From the NCBI GenBank assembly GCA_937899855.1, contig CALCCH010000720.1, positions 1 through 54,333 of the forward strand: 54,333 bases of DNA, in the 5' to 3' direction. Position 1 is the first letter of the stretch. Every line of letters begins with the position of its first letter. The DNA comes from an uncultured Saprospirales bacterium. Lineage in GTDB: Bacteria; Bacteroidota; Bacteroidia; Chitinophagales; Saprospiraceae. Of the stretch, positions 43,588 through 53,564 are shown piece by piece. The notes under the pieces were generated by a model that worked only from the letters and a program-made list of their open reading frames with translations, was not told the DNA's origin and ran no database searches. The position numbers were made by a program, and so were the translations under genes.

Positions 43588-44829
43588 TTACCACTTGATG
43601 TCGAAGGTGTAAGAATCGGCGTTATCATCGCTGGTGAGCGACACAGAGGCTACTCGCAAGAGGTAAAAACGGTTCGTGGCATTATCGAAAACGCCAAAGA
43701 TATCGCCCTGTTGGACGGGGTCGGATTCAGGAAGGTTGGTAAGGCTGGTAAGGATCCCCTCAATTTGCTCCTTGGTCGTGATCTCGTCAAAACCAACGCC
43801 CTCGGGGAAATCAGAGGCTTCTACCTTGACCAATCCTCGGCCCATGTTGGGAGCGATTTGCTGCCGCCAGTTGGTGGCATTGGGCTGGCTGAGGTCGATA
43901 CCCAAGTCTCTGATTTCGGCATCGGCATCACCGGAGTTGAGGTTTCCGTTACCGGTATCGAGGTCGAGTCCGCCCTGGCCCTGGGGGCCCGCAGCGTTGA
44001 GGAGGACGCCGTTGGCGTCGAGGTCGAGTGCGGTACCGGTAGCTTCGACGGTGATGGCGAGGGTAGCGGTTTGGCCATTGGCATCGGTCAGCTCGATGGT
44101 GTAGCTGTCGGTAGTGCCGATGGTGGAATTGGCGCGGATGGTGAGGTCCTTGGTAAAGCCATTTTGGTCGTCGCCGCTGAGGTCGACTCCGCCTTCAAAT
44201 TCTTGGAGGGTACCGCCATCATCGAAGAAAAAGCGATCGGTACCGGTGGCTTCCGAGCCGCCTTCGAGGACAGCCAGGCGGGTCAGGGCCGCTCCGCTGG
44301 GATTGGTGGCGGTGAGGTTGATGGTGGTCAGGGCGCCGGGGGCGGCACTGAGTTCGGTGGTGCCGTTGGTTGCGCTCAGGGTGGGCGGGTTGGCGGCGAT
44401 GGTGATGCTGATGGTTACCGAAGAAGTTTCGTTGTTCTCATCGCTGGCGATGAAGGTATAGTCGGCGGTACCGTCGTCTTGGGCGGTCAGTTCTACTTCC
44501 CAGGTCAGGTCGGTCTGCTCTCCGTCAAACAGGAGGGGCGCGCCGGAGGCGGCAGCGGCACCGTCGATGGTGATCCGGCTGGCGTCCATCCGAATGCCAT
44601 CCTGCTGGAATTCGATGGCTCGCATGAGGTTGTCTCCTTGGCTGGCCGAGATCTTGACGTTGATCGTCTCACCGGCATTGATCGTGGCATCGGCGGAGAG
44701 GAAACCCGCCTCGCTGAGCAACTCAATGCTGGGGGGAATGACAAAAGAGTCGTCTTCGCCACAAGAGGTTACGGCGAATACGGCGATGGCCAGTAAAAGG
44801 AGATGGGGTAAACGGAAAAAGGTTTTCAT
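43588..44829 (-). CDS. Ig-like-repeat lipoprotein
   Basis: 413 residues with a lipoprotein signal (LLLAIAVFAVTSCGEDD; lipobox ending in Cys 22). Two to three Ig-like beta modules follow, e.g. IEFQQDGIRMDASRITIDG and YTFIASDENNETSSVTISI, then LTRLAVLEGG and YTIELTDANGQTATLAI. The C-terminal ~130 residues form a separate domain (FYLLRVASVSLTSDDNADSY). It is an outer-membrane or periplasmic lipoprotein of unknown role; no T9SS tail. Transcribed alone, converging on the metalloprotease. Confidence 0.85.
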   Translation of the reverse strand: MKTFFRLPHLLLLAIAVFAVTSCGEDDSFVIPPSIELLSEAGFLSADATINAGETINVKISASQGDNLMRAIEFQQDGIRMDASRITIDGAAAASGAPLLFDGEQTDLTWEVELTAQDDGTADYTFIASDENNETSSVTISITIAANPPTLSATNGTTELSAAPGALTTINLTATNPSGAALTRLAVLEGGSEATGTDRFFFDDGGTLQEFEGGVDLSGDDQNGFTKDLTIRANSTIGTTDSYTIELTDANGQTATLAITVEATGTALDLDANGVLLNAAGPQGQGGLDLDTGNGNLNSGDADAEIRDLGIDLSQPNATNWRQQIAPNMGRGLVKVEASDFPEGVGFDEITTKEQIEGILTSLTNLPESDPVQQGDIFGVFDNATNRFYLLRVASVSLTSDDNADSYTFDIKW

Positions 44830-45705
44830 GTAAAAATGAGTTTTGTGTAAAAATACAGATGTTGCTTGGTCAAATTAATTGAACCATTGCCCATAACGTA
44901 GGAGCCGAAGCATATGTTGGCTAGGCAATTGAAATCTGCCGCAAAAATGAGGAAAAATTAATTAAGATGCACGCTTATTAGAAAAATATTTGAAGCCGTA
45001 TTGATTGATTATGAGTTACTTAGTGCCAAAAAAACGAAAAGTTGCCCGCTTTTTAACAGACAACTTTTTCGATGGTCTTAAAATGGATAGTAAGTAGGAA
45101 TAATACAGCTCGCCGAAATCGGCGTATGCAGTTCTTTGGTTTTTGATCATGGGACGAAGCTTGGTGCTAGTAAGTGGCTCCGACAGCATTGGAGGGATCA
45201 AAAAGGATACCATAGTGCTATTAGGTAATATGAAGGGGATTGGCTAATTTGAAGGCCCGAAAGGGAGGGGAGCAACAGATCGGGAGGGGCCAGCAGCGGG
45301 TAAGAGAGTACTCCTAACTACCTGGTTGGACAAATAATCGGAAACAACGCTGCCAGCCACCTGCGATCTACCTTTTCACTTTCAAGAGGATAATGGGTAC
45401 AATGTGGAGTATCCTCGGGATTATTCCCTCATCAAGCCGGGTGCTCTCATAGCTTGAATCGAGGTCATTTTTCGTTTTGGGATCCTCTTTTTCCCAGTAC
45501 TTTTACGAGTAATTTAGGGGAAAAAAAGCTCCCAAACCCGTTTCTCCACCCCATTCCGCCCGACCTTAATACTGTTTAACATTGGTTAGTGGGAAATCCA
45601 GCATTGTTAAAAATGTTAACCAATAAATTGTTGTTTGTCAAATAAATACGAAGATGTTAATTTTTAATATGGTGATTGTTAATTTTGTTAAAGGCCTATT
45701 TTAAG
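44830..45705. other. 876-bp intergenic region without recognisable gene
   Basis: A 65-codon minus frame at 45016-45213 has no features that support it. The right end carries GTTAA-rich DNA with an inverted pair ATTGGTTA (45581-45588) and TAACCAAT (45617-45624), then the meaB promoter. The middle (45240-45500) is less AT-rich than other gaps here and may be the remnant of a lost gene; nothing could be identified. Confidence 0.5.
45680..45687 (+). promoter_or_regulatory. -7 promoter element of meaB
   Basis: TAATTTTG is a perfect TAnnTTTG element ending 18 bp before the ATG at 45706. It supports that start over the upstream in-frame TTG region. Confidence 0.6.
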
Positions 45706-46776
45706 ATGGAAAAACCCGATCCGAGTAGCGCTCCGACTCCGCCCGACCCCCGCGCCAAAGCCGCCGCGGCATTCAAACGCCATCGCCGTCGGCAGCGCCC
45801 CCTCGAATATTACCTCCGGGGGATTGAAAACGGCGACCGCGTGGTGCTGGGCCAGGCGATTACCCTCATCGAGAGTACCCGCCCCGATCACCAGCGGCTG
45901 GCCCGTAGCCTCGTCGAAGCCTGTCTGCCCCGGGCGGGGCGCTCCACCCGGCTGGGCATCACCGGCACCCCCGGCGTCGGCAAAAGTACCTTTATCGAAG
46001 CCCTCGGCCAGTACCTCCTCGAACAAGACCACCGCCTGGCCATCCTCGCCATCGACCCCAGTAGCCAGCGCAGCGGAGGGAGTATCCTGGGCGACAAAAC
46101 GCGGATGGAGGTGCTCACCAGTCACGAGGCCGCCTTTATCCGACCCTCCCCAGCGGGAAATTCCCTGGGGGGCGTGGCGCGCCAAACCCGCGAAACCATC
46201 CTGCTTTGCGAAGCCGCGGGCTACGATACCCTCATCGTGGAGACGGTGGGCGTCGGACAATCCGAAACCGCCGTACATTCCATGGTCGATTTCTTCCTGC
46301 TGTTGCTGCTGCCCGGCGCGGGCGACGAGCTGCAGGGCATCAAACGGGGCATCGTGGAGATGGCGGACCTGATTGCGGTCAACAAAGCGGATGGCAATCG
46401 CCTCAGCCTGGCCAAAAATACCCAACTCGCTTACCGCAATGCCCTCCACCTCTTTCCCCCCAGCGCCAAAGATTGGTCGCCCCGGGTACTGGGCTGCTCG
46501 GCCCTCGAACGCCAAGGGATGGCCGAAATCTGGACCCAAGTGCTCGATTACCGCCAACAAATGCAAGCGAGCGGCTACTGGGAGGAGCATCGCCGCCAGC
46601 AATCGGCCTACTGGTTTCGGGAGAGCATCGATCGGCTTTTACGCGAAATATTTTACCAACACCCCGCCATCGCCAAGCGCCTGGAAGACCTCGAAAGTCG
46701 AGTGCTAGCGGGGCAAGTCTCCTCCTTTGGCGCCGCCCAACAATTGCTCGACCTTTTTCAATCCCGTGAACATTAA
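45706..46776 (+). CDS. meaB: Methylmalonyl-CoA mutase-associated GTPase
   Basis: 356 residues from MEKPDPSSAPTPPDPRAKAA. It is a G3E-type P-loop GTPase that protects and reloads the B12 cofactor of methylmalonyl-CoA mutase. Walker A GTPGVGKSTFIEALG, the switch segments DPSSQRSGGSILGDKTRM and ETVGVGQSE, and the base-specificity motif NKADG are intact. The C-terminal dimerisation helices are present. Its target's small subunit (shortened) is encoded at 39526; the large subunit is outside the window. Confidence 0.94.
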   Translation: MEKPDPSSAPTPPDPRAKAAAAFKRHRRRQRPLEYYLRGIENGDRVVLGQAITLIESTRPDHQRLARSLVEACLPRAGRSTRLGITGTPGVGKSTFIEALGQYLLEQDHRLAILAIDPSSQRSGGSILGDKTRMEVLTSHEAAFIRPSPAGNSLGGVARQTRETILLCEAAGYDTLIVETVGVGQSETAVHSMVDFFLLLLLPGAGDELQGIKRGIVEMADLIAVNKADGNRLSLAKNTQLAYRNALHLFPPSAKDWSPRVLGCSALERQGMAEIWTQVLDYRQQMQASGYWEEHRRQQSAYWFRESIDRLLREIFYQHPAIAKRLEDLESRVLAGQVSSFGAAQQLLDLFQSREH

Positions 46777-46905
46777 TTCTAATATTTCTCGATTGTAGAG
46801 AACTTCTGCGAAGTCAAAACTGTTTTATTGGTTCAGTTCACTATTACCGAAGCTTATGACGCGATCGCTTTAGCTGCGCTTCGTGTCCGCCAAAAATCAA
46901 TAATC

Positions 46906-47112
46906 ATGGATGCTAACTGGATAACGGTTTTCAGTGCCCCAGAATACTTCAAGGTTGAAGTAGTCAAGAGTTTTCTTGAAGAACACGGCGTTGACGGGTA
47001 TATTATGGAACGCCCGGATTCTGCCTACGTCATGCTGGGAGAGGCACAGTTATTAGTACCAACCAACCAGGCCGATACGGCCACCAACCTGCTACAGGGC
47101 CGAGATTTCTAG
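46906..47112 (+). CDS. DUF2007-type small protein
   Basis: 68 residues from MDANWITVFSAPEYFKVEVV. The pattern (W..V.S....F..E..KS.LE..G...Y......Y......A.LLVP...A..A..LL) fits DUF2007, a small ferredoxin-like-fold domain sometimes called a putative signal-transducing protein. Function unknown. The frame extends upstream to 46828 but the family start matches 46906. Confidence 0.8.
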   Translation: MDANWITVFSAPEYFKVEVVKSFLEEHGVDGYIMERPDSAYVMLGEAQLLVPTNQADTATNLLQGRDF

Positions 47113-47254
47113 GAAAATTCTCGCCGCTCCGGGGGAGTCGGAAAATACACTTGGACCATCAAATTGGGATGTTTTTGTCGCTCGGACAAAAGCAATGATA
47201 TCACTGTGGCATTATCAAATCAAAAAGTTTGGATTTCCTTGGGATCGCTTGGGC

Positions 47255-47668
47255 TCAACTGGCGAAGAGCTGGCTGGGGTCTTTAAAGGATTTGAATTCG
47301 AGGGCATTGCCACTCGGGTCTAGAAAGAAGAGGGTGGCTTGTTCGCCGACTTCGCCCGCGAAGCGGATGTAGGGGTCGATGAGGAAGGTGGTCCGGGCGG
47401 CGCGTAGTCGATCGGCGATTTGGTGCCATTCTTCCCAGGGGAGGACGGCTCCGAAATGGCGGACGGGGACCCGCTGTCCGTCGACGGGGTTGTGGGGCTG
47501 GGCCTCGTCGGTATCGTCAACGAGGTGAGCACTGATTTGGTGGCCCCAAAAGTTAAAGTCGATCCAGCGGTCGGAGGTGCGGCCGACGCGGCAACCGAGG
47601 AGGCTTTCGTAAAACTGGCGGGTTTGGGCGAGGTCTTTGACCGGAAAGGCGAGGTGGAATGGCGTCAT
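47255..47668 (-). CDS. VOC-superfamily (glyoxalase/dioxygenase-like) protein
   Basis: 137 residues from [20 protein letters not shown] at 47668; a start at 47707 would add 13 residues without family character. Paired beta-alpha-beta-beta-beta modules are seen with likely metal ligands H5 (FHLAF), H46-H51-type residues ([12 protein letters not shown]) and the C-terminal Glu in [12 protein letters not shown]. It resembles glyoxalase-like dioxygenase homologues; the substrate is unknown. Single gene between two plus-strand units. Confidence 0.85.
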   Translation of the reverse strand: MTPFHLAFPVKDLAQTRQFYESLLGCRVGRTSDRWIDFNFWGHQISAHLVDDTDEAQPHNPVDGQRVPVRHFGAVLPWEEWHQIADRLRAARTTFLIDPYIRFAGEVGEQATLFFLDPSGNALEFKSFKDPSQLFAS

Positions 47669-47818
47669 GGTGAGTGGCTTTTGATTAATTTTTTTTGGCT
47701 CAGGCATCGAAACGGAGCGGTCAGCAGTTATTAGACTGATCAGCGCGCCGTTGGCACGTAACCCTTACGACTGATTCGGACCGTTAAATCTAGCATTATT
47801 TTACTAAAACAAAAATCA

Positions 47819-48349
47819 ATGAAGCATCGCTGGATTCCACTCCTTGCCTTCCTGATATTGCTCCTCGGTGCTTGTGGGGAAGAGGCGGAGGAAAATCAAT
47901 TTGTACAGGGGCTCCAACCGATTTACGCCGAGGACCTGTCGCCGGAGCACCTCGTCCTACTCCCTCCCCAACCCGTCGAAAGCCTGGGAAAAATCTACAC
48001 CAAAGACCAACTCCTCTTCATCGGCGAACAGGGCCGGGGCATTCACATCTACGACAATACCAACCCGGAGCAGCCCATCAACCTGCACTTTTTGGAAATT
48101 TTTGGCAGCCAGGAAATCGCCATCCGGGGCAATATTCTCTACGTCGATAATTTTCAGGACCTGGTGGCCATCGATATCTCCGATCTGTCCAATCCTCGGG
48201 AGGTGAGCCGTGTCAAGGGGGTGTACGAATTGGGCAATGGTCTTTTCCCAACGGAGTACTCGGGCTACTTCGAGTGCGTGGATCGCCGGCGTGGTGTCGT
48301 GATCGGTTGGGAGGATGCCCTGCTCACCGATCCTCAGTGTCTGCGTTAA
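47819..48349 (+). CDS. LVIVD-repeat lipoprotein 1
   Basis: 176 residues with a lipoprotein signal (LLAFLILLLGACGEEAEE). The body has beta-propeller-type blades of the LVIVD kind (IHIYDNTNPEQPINLHFLEI; LVAIDISDLSNPREVSRVKG). It is short for a full propeller and ends in a possible disulfide pair (FECVDRRRG ... DPQCLR). It is followed after 31 bp by a longer relative and then a secreted beta protein, suggesting an envelope-located operon. Confidence 0.85.
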   Translation: MKHRWIPLLAFLILLLGACGEEAEENQFVQGLQPIYAEDLSPEHLVLLPPQPVESLGKIYTKDQLLFIGEQGRGIHIYDNTNPEQPINLHFLEIFGSQEIAIRGNILYVDNFQDLVAIDISDLSNPREVSRVKGVYELGNGLFPTEYSGYFECVDRRRGVVIGWEDALLTDPQCLR

Positions 48350-48380
48350 ACCCCATTGCCCCATCCGAAAAAATGATCAT

Positions 48381-49154
48381 ATGAAAACGGTATTTAACTC
48401 CTTTTTTGGCGGCCTCGTCGCCCTGCTTTTTATCCTCTCGTTCGCTGCTTGTACGGCCGACAACGAGCTGGCCAGCTCGGGGGATACGGGTGTGGGAGGC
48501 TCCCTGGCCCGGTTTACCATCATCGGCGATTACCTCTACGCCATCGACCATACCAACCTCAAAGTTTTCGACCTCGAAAACCCCGCCGCTCCCCGTTTGG
48601 TGGGCGAGCAAGAAGTCGGTCAAATCGTCGAAACCATTTTCCCCCTCAACGATCTTCTCTTCATCGGCTCGGCCCAGTCCTCCTACATCTACCGGGTTAC
48701 CGACAATGGAATCCCCGAATACGTCAGCGAATACGATCACAGCCTCATCGTGAGCTGTGACCCCATCGTGGCCACCGAAAAATACGCCTACGTGACCCTG
48801 CGGTCGGGGGGCGACTGCCGCGTGGGCTTCACCCTCAACGAACTCCATATCCTCGACGTTGAAGACATCAACAATCCCCGCCTCATCGCCACCTACCCCA
48901 TGCAACACCCCCTCGGTCTTGGCATCGATGGCGACCTGCTCTTTCTCTGTGACGATGCCGCCGGGCTCAAAGTATTCAACGTAGCCGACCCGGCCAGCAT
49001 CGAGCTGCTCTACCACTTTACCGATATGGTCGCTTACGACGTGATCACCCTCGATGGGCAATTGATCGTGGTGGGGCCCGATGACCTCTACCAGTTCGAT
49101 TACCGTGATCGGAACAACATTCGCATCCTCTCCCAGATTCCGATCAAGGCCTGA
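48381..49154 (+). CDS. LVIVD-repeat lipoprotein 2
   Basis: 257 residues from MKTVFNSFFGGLVALLFILS; lipobox LSFAAC. Five or more blades of LVIVD type (LKVFDLENPAAPRLVGEQEV; LHILDVEDINNPRLIATYPM; LKVFNVADPASIELLYHFTD) suggest a partial propeller on the outer membrane. It is paralogous to the upstream gene. No catalytic residues are evident; a binding or scaffold role is likely. Confidence 0.87.
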   Translation: MKTVFNSFFGGLVALLFILSFAACTADNELASSGDTGVGGSLARFTIIGDYLYAIDHTNLKVFDLENPAAPRLVGEQEVGQIVETIFPLNDLLFIGSAQSSYIYRVTDNGIPEYVSEYDHSLIVSCDPIVATEKYAYVTLRSGGDCRVGFTLNELHILDVEDINNPRLIATYPMQHPLGLGIDGDLLFLCDDAAGLKVFNVADPASIELLYHFTDMVAYDVITLDGQLIVVGPDDLYQFDYRDRNNIRILSQIPIKA

Positions 49155-49178
49155 GCCGAAAACTTAAACTAGCCAAGC

Positions 49179-49883
49179 ATGTGGAAAACTTACTGTAGTA
49201 TCCTGGTTTTGGGACTTTGCCTCCAGCTGGGCTTTGCCCAAAACTACGAGACCTATCTCCCCGAAGATTATCGGTTGCAACTCAAGTTTAACCCCCTGGC
49301 CCTGATCTCCTTGCAGTATCCGGGTATCCATTTCGGATCGGAGCACCGCTTAACGAAAAAGAGCACCTTCATCACTGAGGTGGGGGCGATGCGGCGTTTT
49401 GCCAGCCCCTTTTCCACTTGGCCTGCCAACCTGTGGGGCTACCGCCTCCGCTCGGGCTGGCGCTATTACACCAAGGGGCATCACCAAAACCGTACGGACT
49501 TTTACCTAAGTAGCTGGTTGCAGGTCAAACAACTGTACGTATCGGAAAACGACTTCGTCGAACGCTTTGGTGGGGCGTTCAGAGAACGCATGGATCTGCG
49601 AGAGACCCGCAACTACCTCGGCGCTTTTTTTGCATTGGGCTGGCAGGGAGCCATATCGCCCAACAGCCGCTGGGAGCTTGACTTTGGGATGGGAGTCCGT
49701 TACCGTTGGGTAAGCAGAAATATCCTACCTGCCGATGTCATTGATCCCCGCACGGATACCAGAAACACCGCTTTTGGACCTCTGGAGCAGAACTTGTTCT
49801 GGCCCGATTGGATGCCGATATTTACCCTCGATTTTCGCTTCAACTTTTTGATTCCCCGAAAAAAGTCGTCCCCAGTCCGGTGA
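49179..49883 (+). CDS. Secreted/outer-membrane beta-barrel-like protein
   Basis: 234 residues with a signal peptide (TYCSILVLGLCLQLGFAQ). Alternating hydrophobic strands with aromatic ends (LALISLQYPGIHFGSEHRL; YLGAFFALGWQGAI; ELDFGMGVRYRWVS; FTLDFRFNFLIPRK) are typical of a small outer-membrane barrel of the DUF3575 kind, though this assignment is tentative. The C-terminal FNFLIP strand fits barrel insertion. It is 24 bp after the second LVIVD gene and likely in the same operon. Confidence 0.8.
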   Translation: MWKTYCSILVLGLCLQLGFAQNYETYLPEDYRLQLKFNPLALISLQYPGIHFGSEHRLTKKSTFITEVGAMRRFASPFSTWPANLWGYRLRSGWRYYTKGHHQNRTDFYLSSWLQVKQLYVSENDFVERFGGAFRERMDLRETRNYLGAFFALGWQGAISPNSRWELDFGMGVRYRWVSRNILPADVIDPRTDTRNTAFGPLEQNLFWPDWMPIFTLDFRFNFLIPRKKSSPVR

Positions 49884-49886
49884 CGC

Positions 49887-52800
49887 CTATTCCAGCTCGA
49901 CCACCAGGTCGTCTTGTTCGACCAGTGTTTTCTCCGCCAGGTAAATCTTTTTGACCCGTCCTGCGCGGTGAGCGGTAATGGTACTTTCCATCTTCATCGC
50001 CTCGATCACGAAGAGCGGCGCATTGACGGCTACCTCCTCTCCTTCGCGTACCAAAATCTTGGACAAACTTCCTTGCAAGGGCGATCCCACCTCGTGGTCG
50101 CTGGTCACCTTTTGATTGACTACGGCCGTCGATTTGGCCGATTGGTCCCGCACCTCGATCGCCCGGTTTTGTCCATTTAGCTTAAAGGAAACCGTACAAT
50201 TGCCATTGGGGTCCGCGGCGCTCCGGTTGAGGTACTGCACCAGAATTTGCTTGCCCTCGTCGATTTCGATGAGGATTTCCTCGTTGGGTTTTAAGCCGTA
50301 GAAAAAGGCGGGGGTGGGGATGTGGTGTACCTCGCCGTACTCGCGCTGGTGTTCGAAATAATCGCTGTAAACCTTTGGGTAGAGCGAATAAGAGATAAAG
50401 TCTTTGAGGTTGGTATACTCATCAAATTGCTCCTGAAAATCGGCAAAGGACTGCTCGATATCGATGGGGGAAAGGTGGGCATTGGGGCGGCTGGTGTAGG
50501 CCGCTTCGCCCTTGAGAACCATGCGTTGGAATTTGGGGGGAAAGCCACCGGTGATTTGCCCCAGATCTCCCCGCATCAGGGATTTCATGCTCTCCGGAAA
50601 GGCCAGCGTGTCACCCCGCTCGGCGATGTCCTCCGGAGTCAAGTTGTTGGCGGTCATAAAGAGGGCCATGTCGCCGACGACTTTGGAGGAGGGCGTCACC
50701 TTGACGATGCCGCCGAGCAAATCGTTGACCACGCGGTAGTTTTTCTTGACTACGTCAAACTGCTCCTCCAAGCCCAGGGCCCGAGCCTGTGGGCGTAGGT
50801 TGGAATACTGGCCACCGGGAATTTCGTGTTCGTAGACTTCGGCCGTGCCCGCCCGCAATTCGGTCTCGAAAGGGTAGTAGTACTGGCGCACTTGTTCCCA
50901 GTAATTGGAATAGGCATTGAGCGAGTGTAGGTCGATGGCCTGGGCCCGGGGGTGCCCTTCCATCATGGCGACGATGGAGTTGAAATTGGGTTGGGAGGTG
51001 AGTCCCGAGACGGCACTGAGGGCCACGTCGACCACATCCACGCCGGCTTCGATGGCTTTGAGGTAGGTGGCCGATTGGATGGACGAGGTATCGTGGGTGT
51101 GGAGGTGGAGGGGCAATTGGACGGCTTCGCGCAGGGCGCCGATCAACTCCTCGGCGGCACGGGGGCGCAGCAGTCCGGCCATGTCCTTGATGGCGATGAT
51201 GTGGGCGCCGGCGTCTTCGAGCTGGCGGGCCAGGTCGAGGTAGTACTGGAGGTTAAATTTGCTGCGCTCGGGATTGCTGATGTCTCCAGTGTAGCAAATG
51301 CTGGCCTCGGCCAGTGCTCCAGTGCGTTCGCGGACTGCGCGAATACTCGTACGCATGGCTTCCACCCAGTTGAGCGAATCAAAAATGCGGAACACGTCGA
51401 TTCCGGTTTCCCAGGCCTTTACGATAAAGGCCTCGATCAAGTTATCGGGGTAGGCGGTGTAGCCCACGGCATTGGACCCCCGCAGCAGCATCTGGATCAG
51501 AACGTTAGGCATGGCCCGCCGCAGTTTTTCCAAGCGTTGCCACGGACACTCCTTGAGGAAGCGCAGCGCCACGTCGAAGGTGGCCCCCCCCCAGGCCTCC
51601 ATCGAAAAGACCTGGTGGCCGTGATTGCGGGCGAAGCTCTCCGCCACGCGGAGTAAGTCGTAGCCGCGTACCCGCGTGGCGAGTAGGGATTGGTGGGCAT
51701 CGCGAAAGGTCGTGTCGGTGTACTGAATCGCCGTTTGCGCACGGAGCCAAGCTGAAAAGCCTTCCGGCCCCAATTCGTTCAGACGGTCTTTGTTTCCCTT
51801 GGGGAAACTGCCCTCCACCCCAAAATCCGGTACGTGCGCCGCGAGGAACTGCCGGTCGGGATCGACCTTTTTGACGTCGGGGTTGCCATTGACGATTACC
51901 TCGGCCAAAAATCGGAGGGCCTTGGTCCCCCGATCGCGAAAACGGGGTGGGGCCACCAACTCGGGGTGCTCGTCGATAAAGCGAACGGTGGCCTTGCCCT
52001 TTTGAAAAGTCTCGTCTTGCAGCAGATTGATCAGAAAGCCAATATTGGTTTTGACGCCCCGAATTCGAAACTCGCGCAGGGCTCGGTGCAGGCGTTCGGC
52101 AGCTCCACCGAGGGTCCGCCCCCAGGCGGTCACCTTGACCAACATGCTGTCAAAGAAGGGCGAAATCTTGGAACCCGCGTAGGCACTGCCCGCATCGAGA
52201 CGGATGCCAAAGCCCCCCGCACTGCGGTAAGCGATGATGGTGCCGTAATCGGGTTTGAAATTGGCGGCGGGATCCTCAGTCGTCAGTCGACACTGGATCG
52301 CGTAGCCGTGGCATTCGACGTCCTCCTGACTGCGAATGTAGATGGTGGGGTGGTCGAGCCGGTAGCCCATGGCGATCAAAATCTGAGAGCGTACGATGTC
52401 TACCCCGGTGATTTCCTCCGTGATGGTGTGCTCCACTTGGATGCGGGGGTTCACTTCGATAAAGTAGATGTGCTCCTCGGGATCGACCAAAAATTCGACC
52501 GTTCCCGCGTGGCTGTATTCCACGTGCCGAGCAATTTGCAAGGCGTACTCGTAGAGCTTCTCGCGGGTATCCTTGGCCAGACCGATGGAGGGGGCCACCT
52601 CCACCACCTTTTGAAAACGCCGCTGTACCGAGCAGTCGCGTTCGTAAAGGTGAACGATATTGCCGTATTTATCCCCGAGAATCTGTACCTCGATGTGTTT
52701 GGGATTTTCGACGTACTTCTCAAAAAAGACCGTTCCATCTCCAAAAGCAGTTTGGGCCTCCCGCTGTGCTTCGCGGTATTCGACCAAAAGTTGTTCTTCG

Positions 52801-53339
52801 TTGCGGACCACGCGCATGCCCCGGCCTCCACCTCCGGCGGCAGCCTTCACCATGATGGGAAAGCCAATGCGGCGTGCCTCCTGGAGCGCCACCGCGTCGT
52901 CGGTCAGGGCCGACCGGCTGTCTTCAATCAGGGGGACGGCCAATTCCCGAGCGATCCGTTTGGCGGCCACCTTATCCCCCAGGCGTTCCATCACCTCGGG
53001 CTCGGGGCCGATAAAGAGGATTCCCGCCTCGCGACAGCGCCGCGCGAAGCGTACGTTTTCCGATAAAAAACCGTAGCCCGGGTGAATGGCCTCTACCTTA
53101 TTTTTGAGGGCCACGCGGATGATCTCTTCAATGTCGAGGTAGGGCTTGAGGGGATCGTCTTTGGCACCGATCTGATACGCCTCGTCCGCTTTGTAACGGT
53201 GGAGGGAGTAACGGTCTTCGTAGGTAAAAATGGCAACCGTACGGAGCTTGAGTTCGGAGGCCGCCCGGAGTATGCGGATGGCAATTTCGCCACGGTTGGC
53301 CACCATAATTTTTTGGAAACGCTGTTTTTGTTCAGCCAT
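49887..53339 (-). CDS. pyc: Pyruvate carboxylase
   Basis: 1150 residues, a full-length single-chain enzyme. It makes oxaloacetate from pyruvate, bicarbonate and ATP, refilling the TCA cycle. Order: biotin carboxylase (1-~460; KIMVANRGEIAIRIL, the Gly-rich KAAAGGGGRGM, ECDC-type catalytic end), carboxyltransferase (~535-840; YTDTTFRDAHQSLLATRVR, with the metal-binding IHDTSS-like HTHDTSS), the PC tetramerisation domain, and a C-terminal biotinyl domain with VIEAMKMES (biotin on K1116). It ends 3 bp from the convergent secreted-protein gene. Single gene; no promoter match was found close to its start. Confidence 0.97.
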   Translation of the reverse strand: MAEQKQRFQKIMVANRGEIAIRILRAASELKLRTVAIFTYEDRYSLHRYKADEAYQIGAKDDPLKPYLDIEEIIRVALKNKVEAIHPGYGFLSENVRFARRCREAGILFIGPEPEVMERLGDKVAAKRIARELAVPLIEDSRSALTDDAVALQEARRIGFPIMVKAAAGGGGRGMRVVRNEEQLLVEYREAQREAQTAFGDGTVFFEKYVENPKHIEVQILGDKYGNIVHLYERDCSVQRRFQKVVEVAPSIGLAKDTREKLYEYALQIARHVEYSHAGTVEFLVDPEEHIYFIEVNPRIQVEHTITEEITGVDIVRSQILIAMGYRLDHPTIYIRSQEDVECHGYAIQCRLTTEDPAANFKPDYGTIIAYRSAGGFGIRLDAGSAYAGSKISPFFDSMLVKVTAWGRTLGGAAERLHRALREFRIRGVKTNIGFLINLLQDETFQKGKATVRFIDEHPELVAPPRFRDRGTKALRFLAEVIVNGNPDVKKVDPDRQFLAAHVPDFGVEGSFPKGNKDRLNELGPEGFSAWLRAQTAIQYTDTTFRDAHQSLLATRVRGYDLLRVAESFARNHGHQVFSMEAWGGATFDVALRFLKECPWQRLEKLRRAMPNVLIQMLLRGSNAVGYTAYPDNLIEAFIVKAWETGIDVFRIFDSLNWVEAMRTSIRAVRERTGALAEASICYTGDISNPERSKFNLQYYLDLARQLEDAGAHIIAIKDMAGLLRPRAAEELIGALREAVQLPLHLHTHDTSSIQSATYLKAIEAGVDVVDVALSAVSGLTSQPNFNSIVAMMEGHPRAQAIDLHSLNAYSNYWEQVRQYYYPFETELRAGTAEVYEHEIPGGQYSNLRPQARALGLEEQFDVVKKNYRVVNDLLGGIVKVTPSSKVVGDMALFMTANNLTPEDIAERGDTLAFPESMKSLMRGDLGQITGGFPPKFQRMVLKGEAAYTSRPNAHLSPIDIEQSFADFQEQFDEYTNLKDFISYSLYPKVYSDYFEHQREYGEVHHIPTPAFFYGLKPNEEILIEIDEGKQILVQYLNRSAADPNGNCTVSFKLNGQNRAIEVRDQSAKSTAVVNQKVTSDHEVGSPLQGSLSKILVREGEEVAVNAPLFVIEAMKMESTITAHRAGRVKKIYLAEKTLVEQDDLVVELE

Positions 53340-53480
53340 ACTGAGTGAGGGATTTCAAAACCGTTAAATAATGTGTTCCACCGGGATGCCGGAGCAGTAG
53401 ATCGGTTGGGCCAGATCAACAAAATATGAATTCTTAACGTAGTCCGATGAAATAGGTTGAATAAAATTGATAAAAGGCAA

Positions 53481-53510
53481 TGCCGCGGTATCCTTCGAGA
53501 TACCGCGGCA
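53481..53510 (-). terminator. Terminator after the right-edge secreted protein
   Basis: A perfect 12-bp stem TGCCGCGGTATC / GATACCGCGGCA with a six-base loop is followed on the minus strand by TTGCCTTTTATC and further T-rich DNA. It closes the partial gene at 53565-54333 before pyruvate carboxylase. Confidence 0.8.
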
Positions 53511-53564
53511 CTGTATCGGGTATTGAAAATCAATTAGCAATGCTAAAATCAGCTTTTCCTTCAC

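Noticed and set aside
45016-45213. 65-codon minus-strand frame in the large gap.
   Set aside because: No promoter, no family resemblance, and unremarkable composition.
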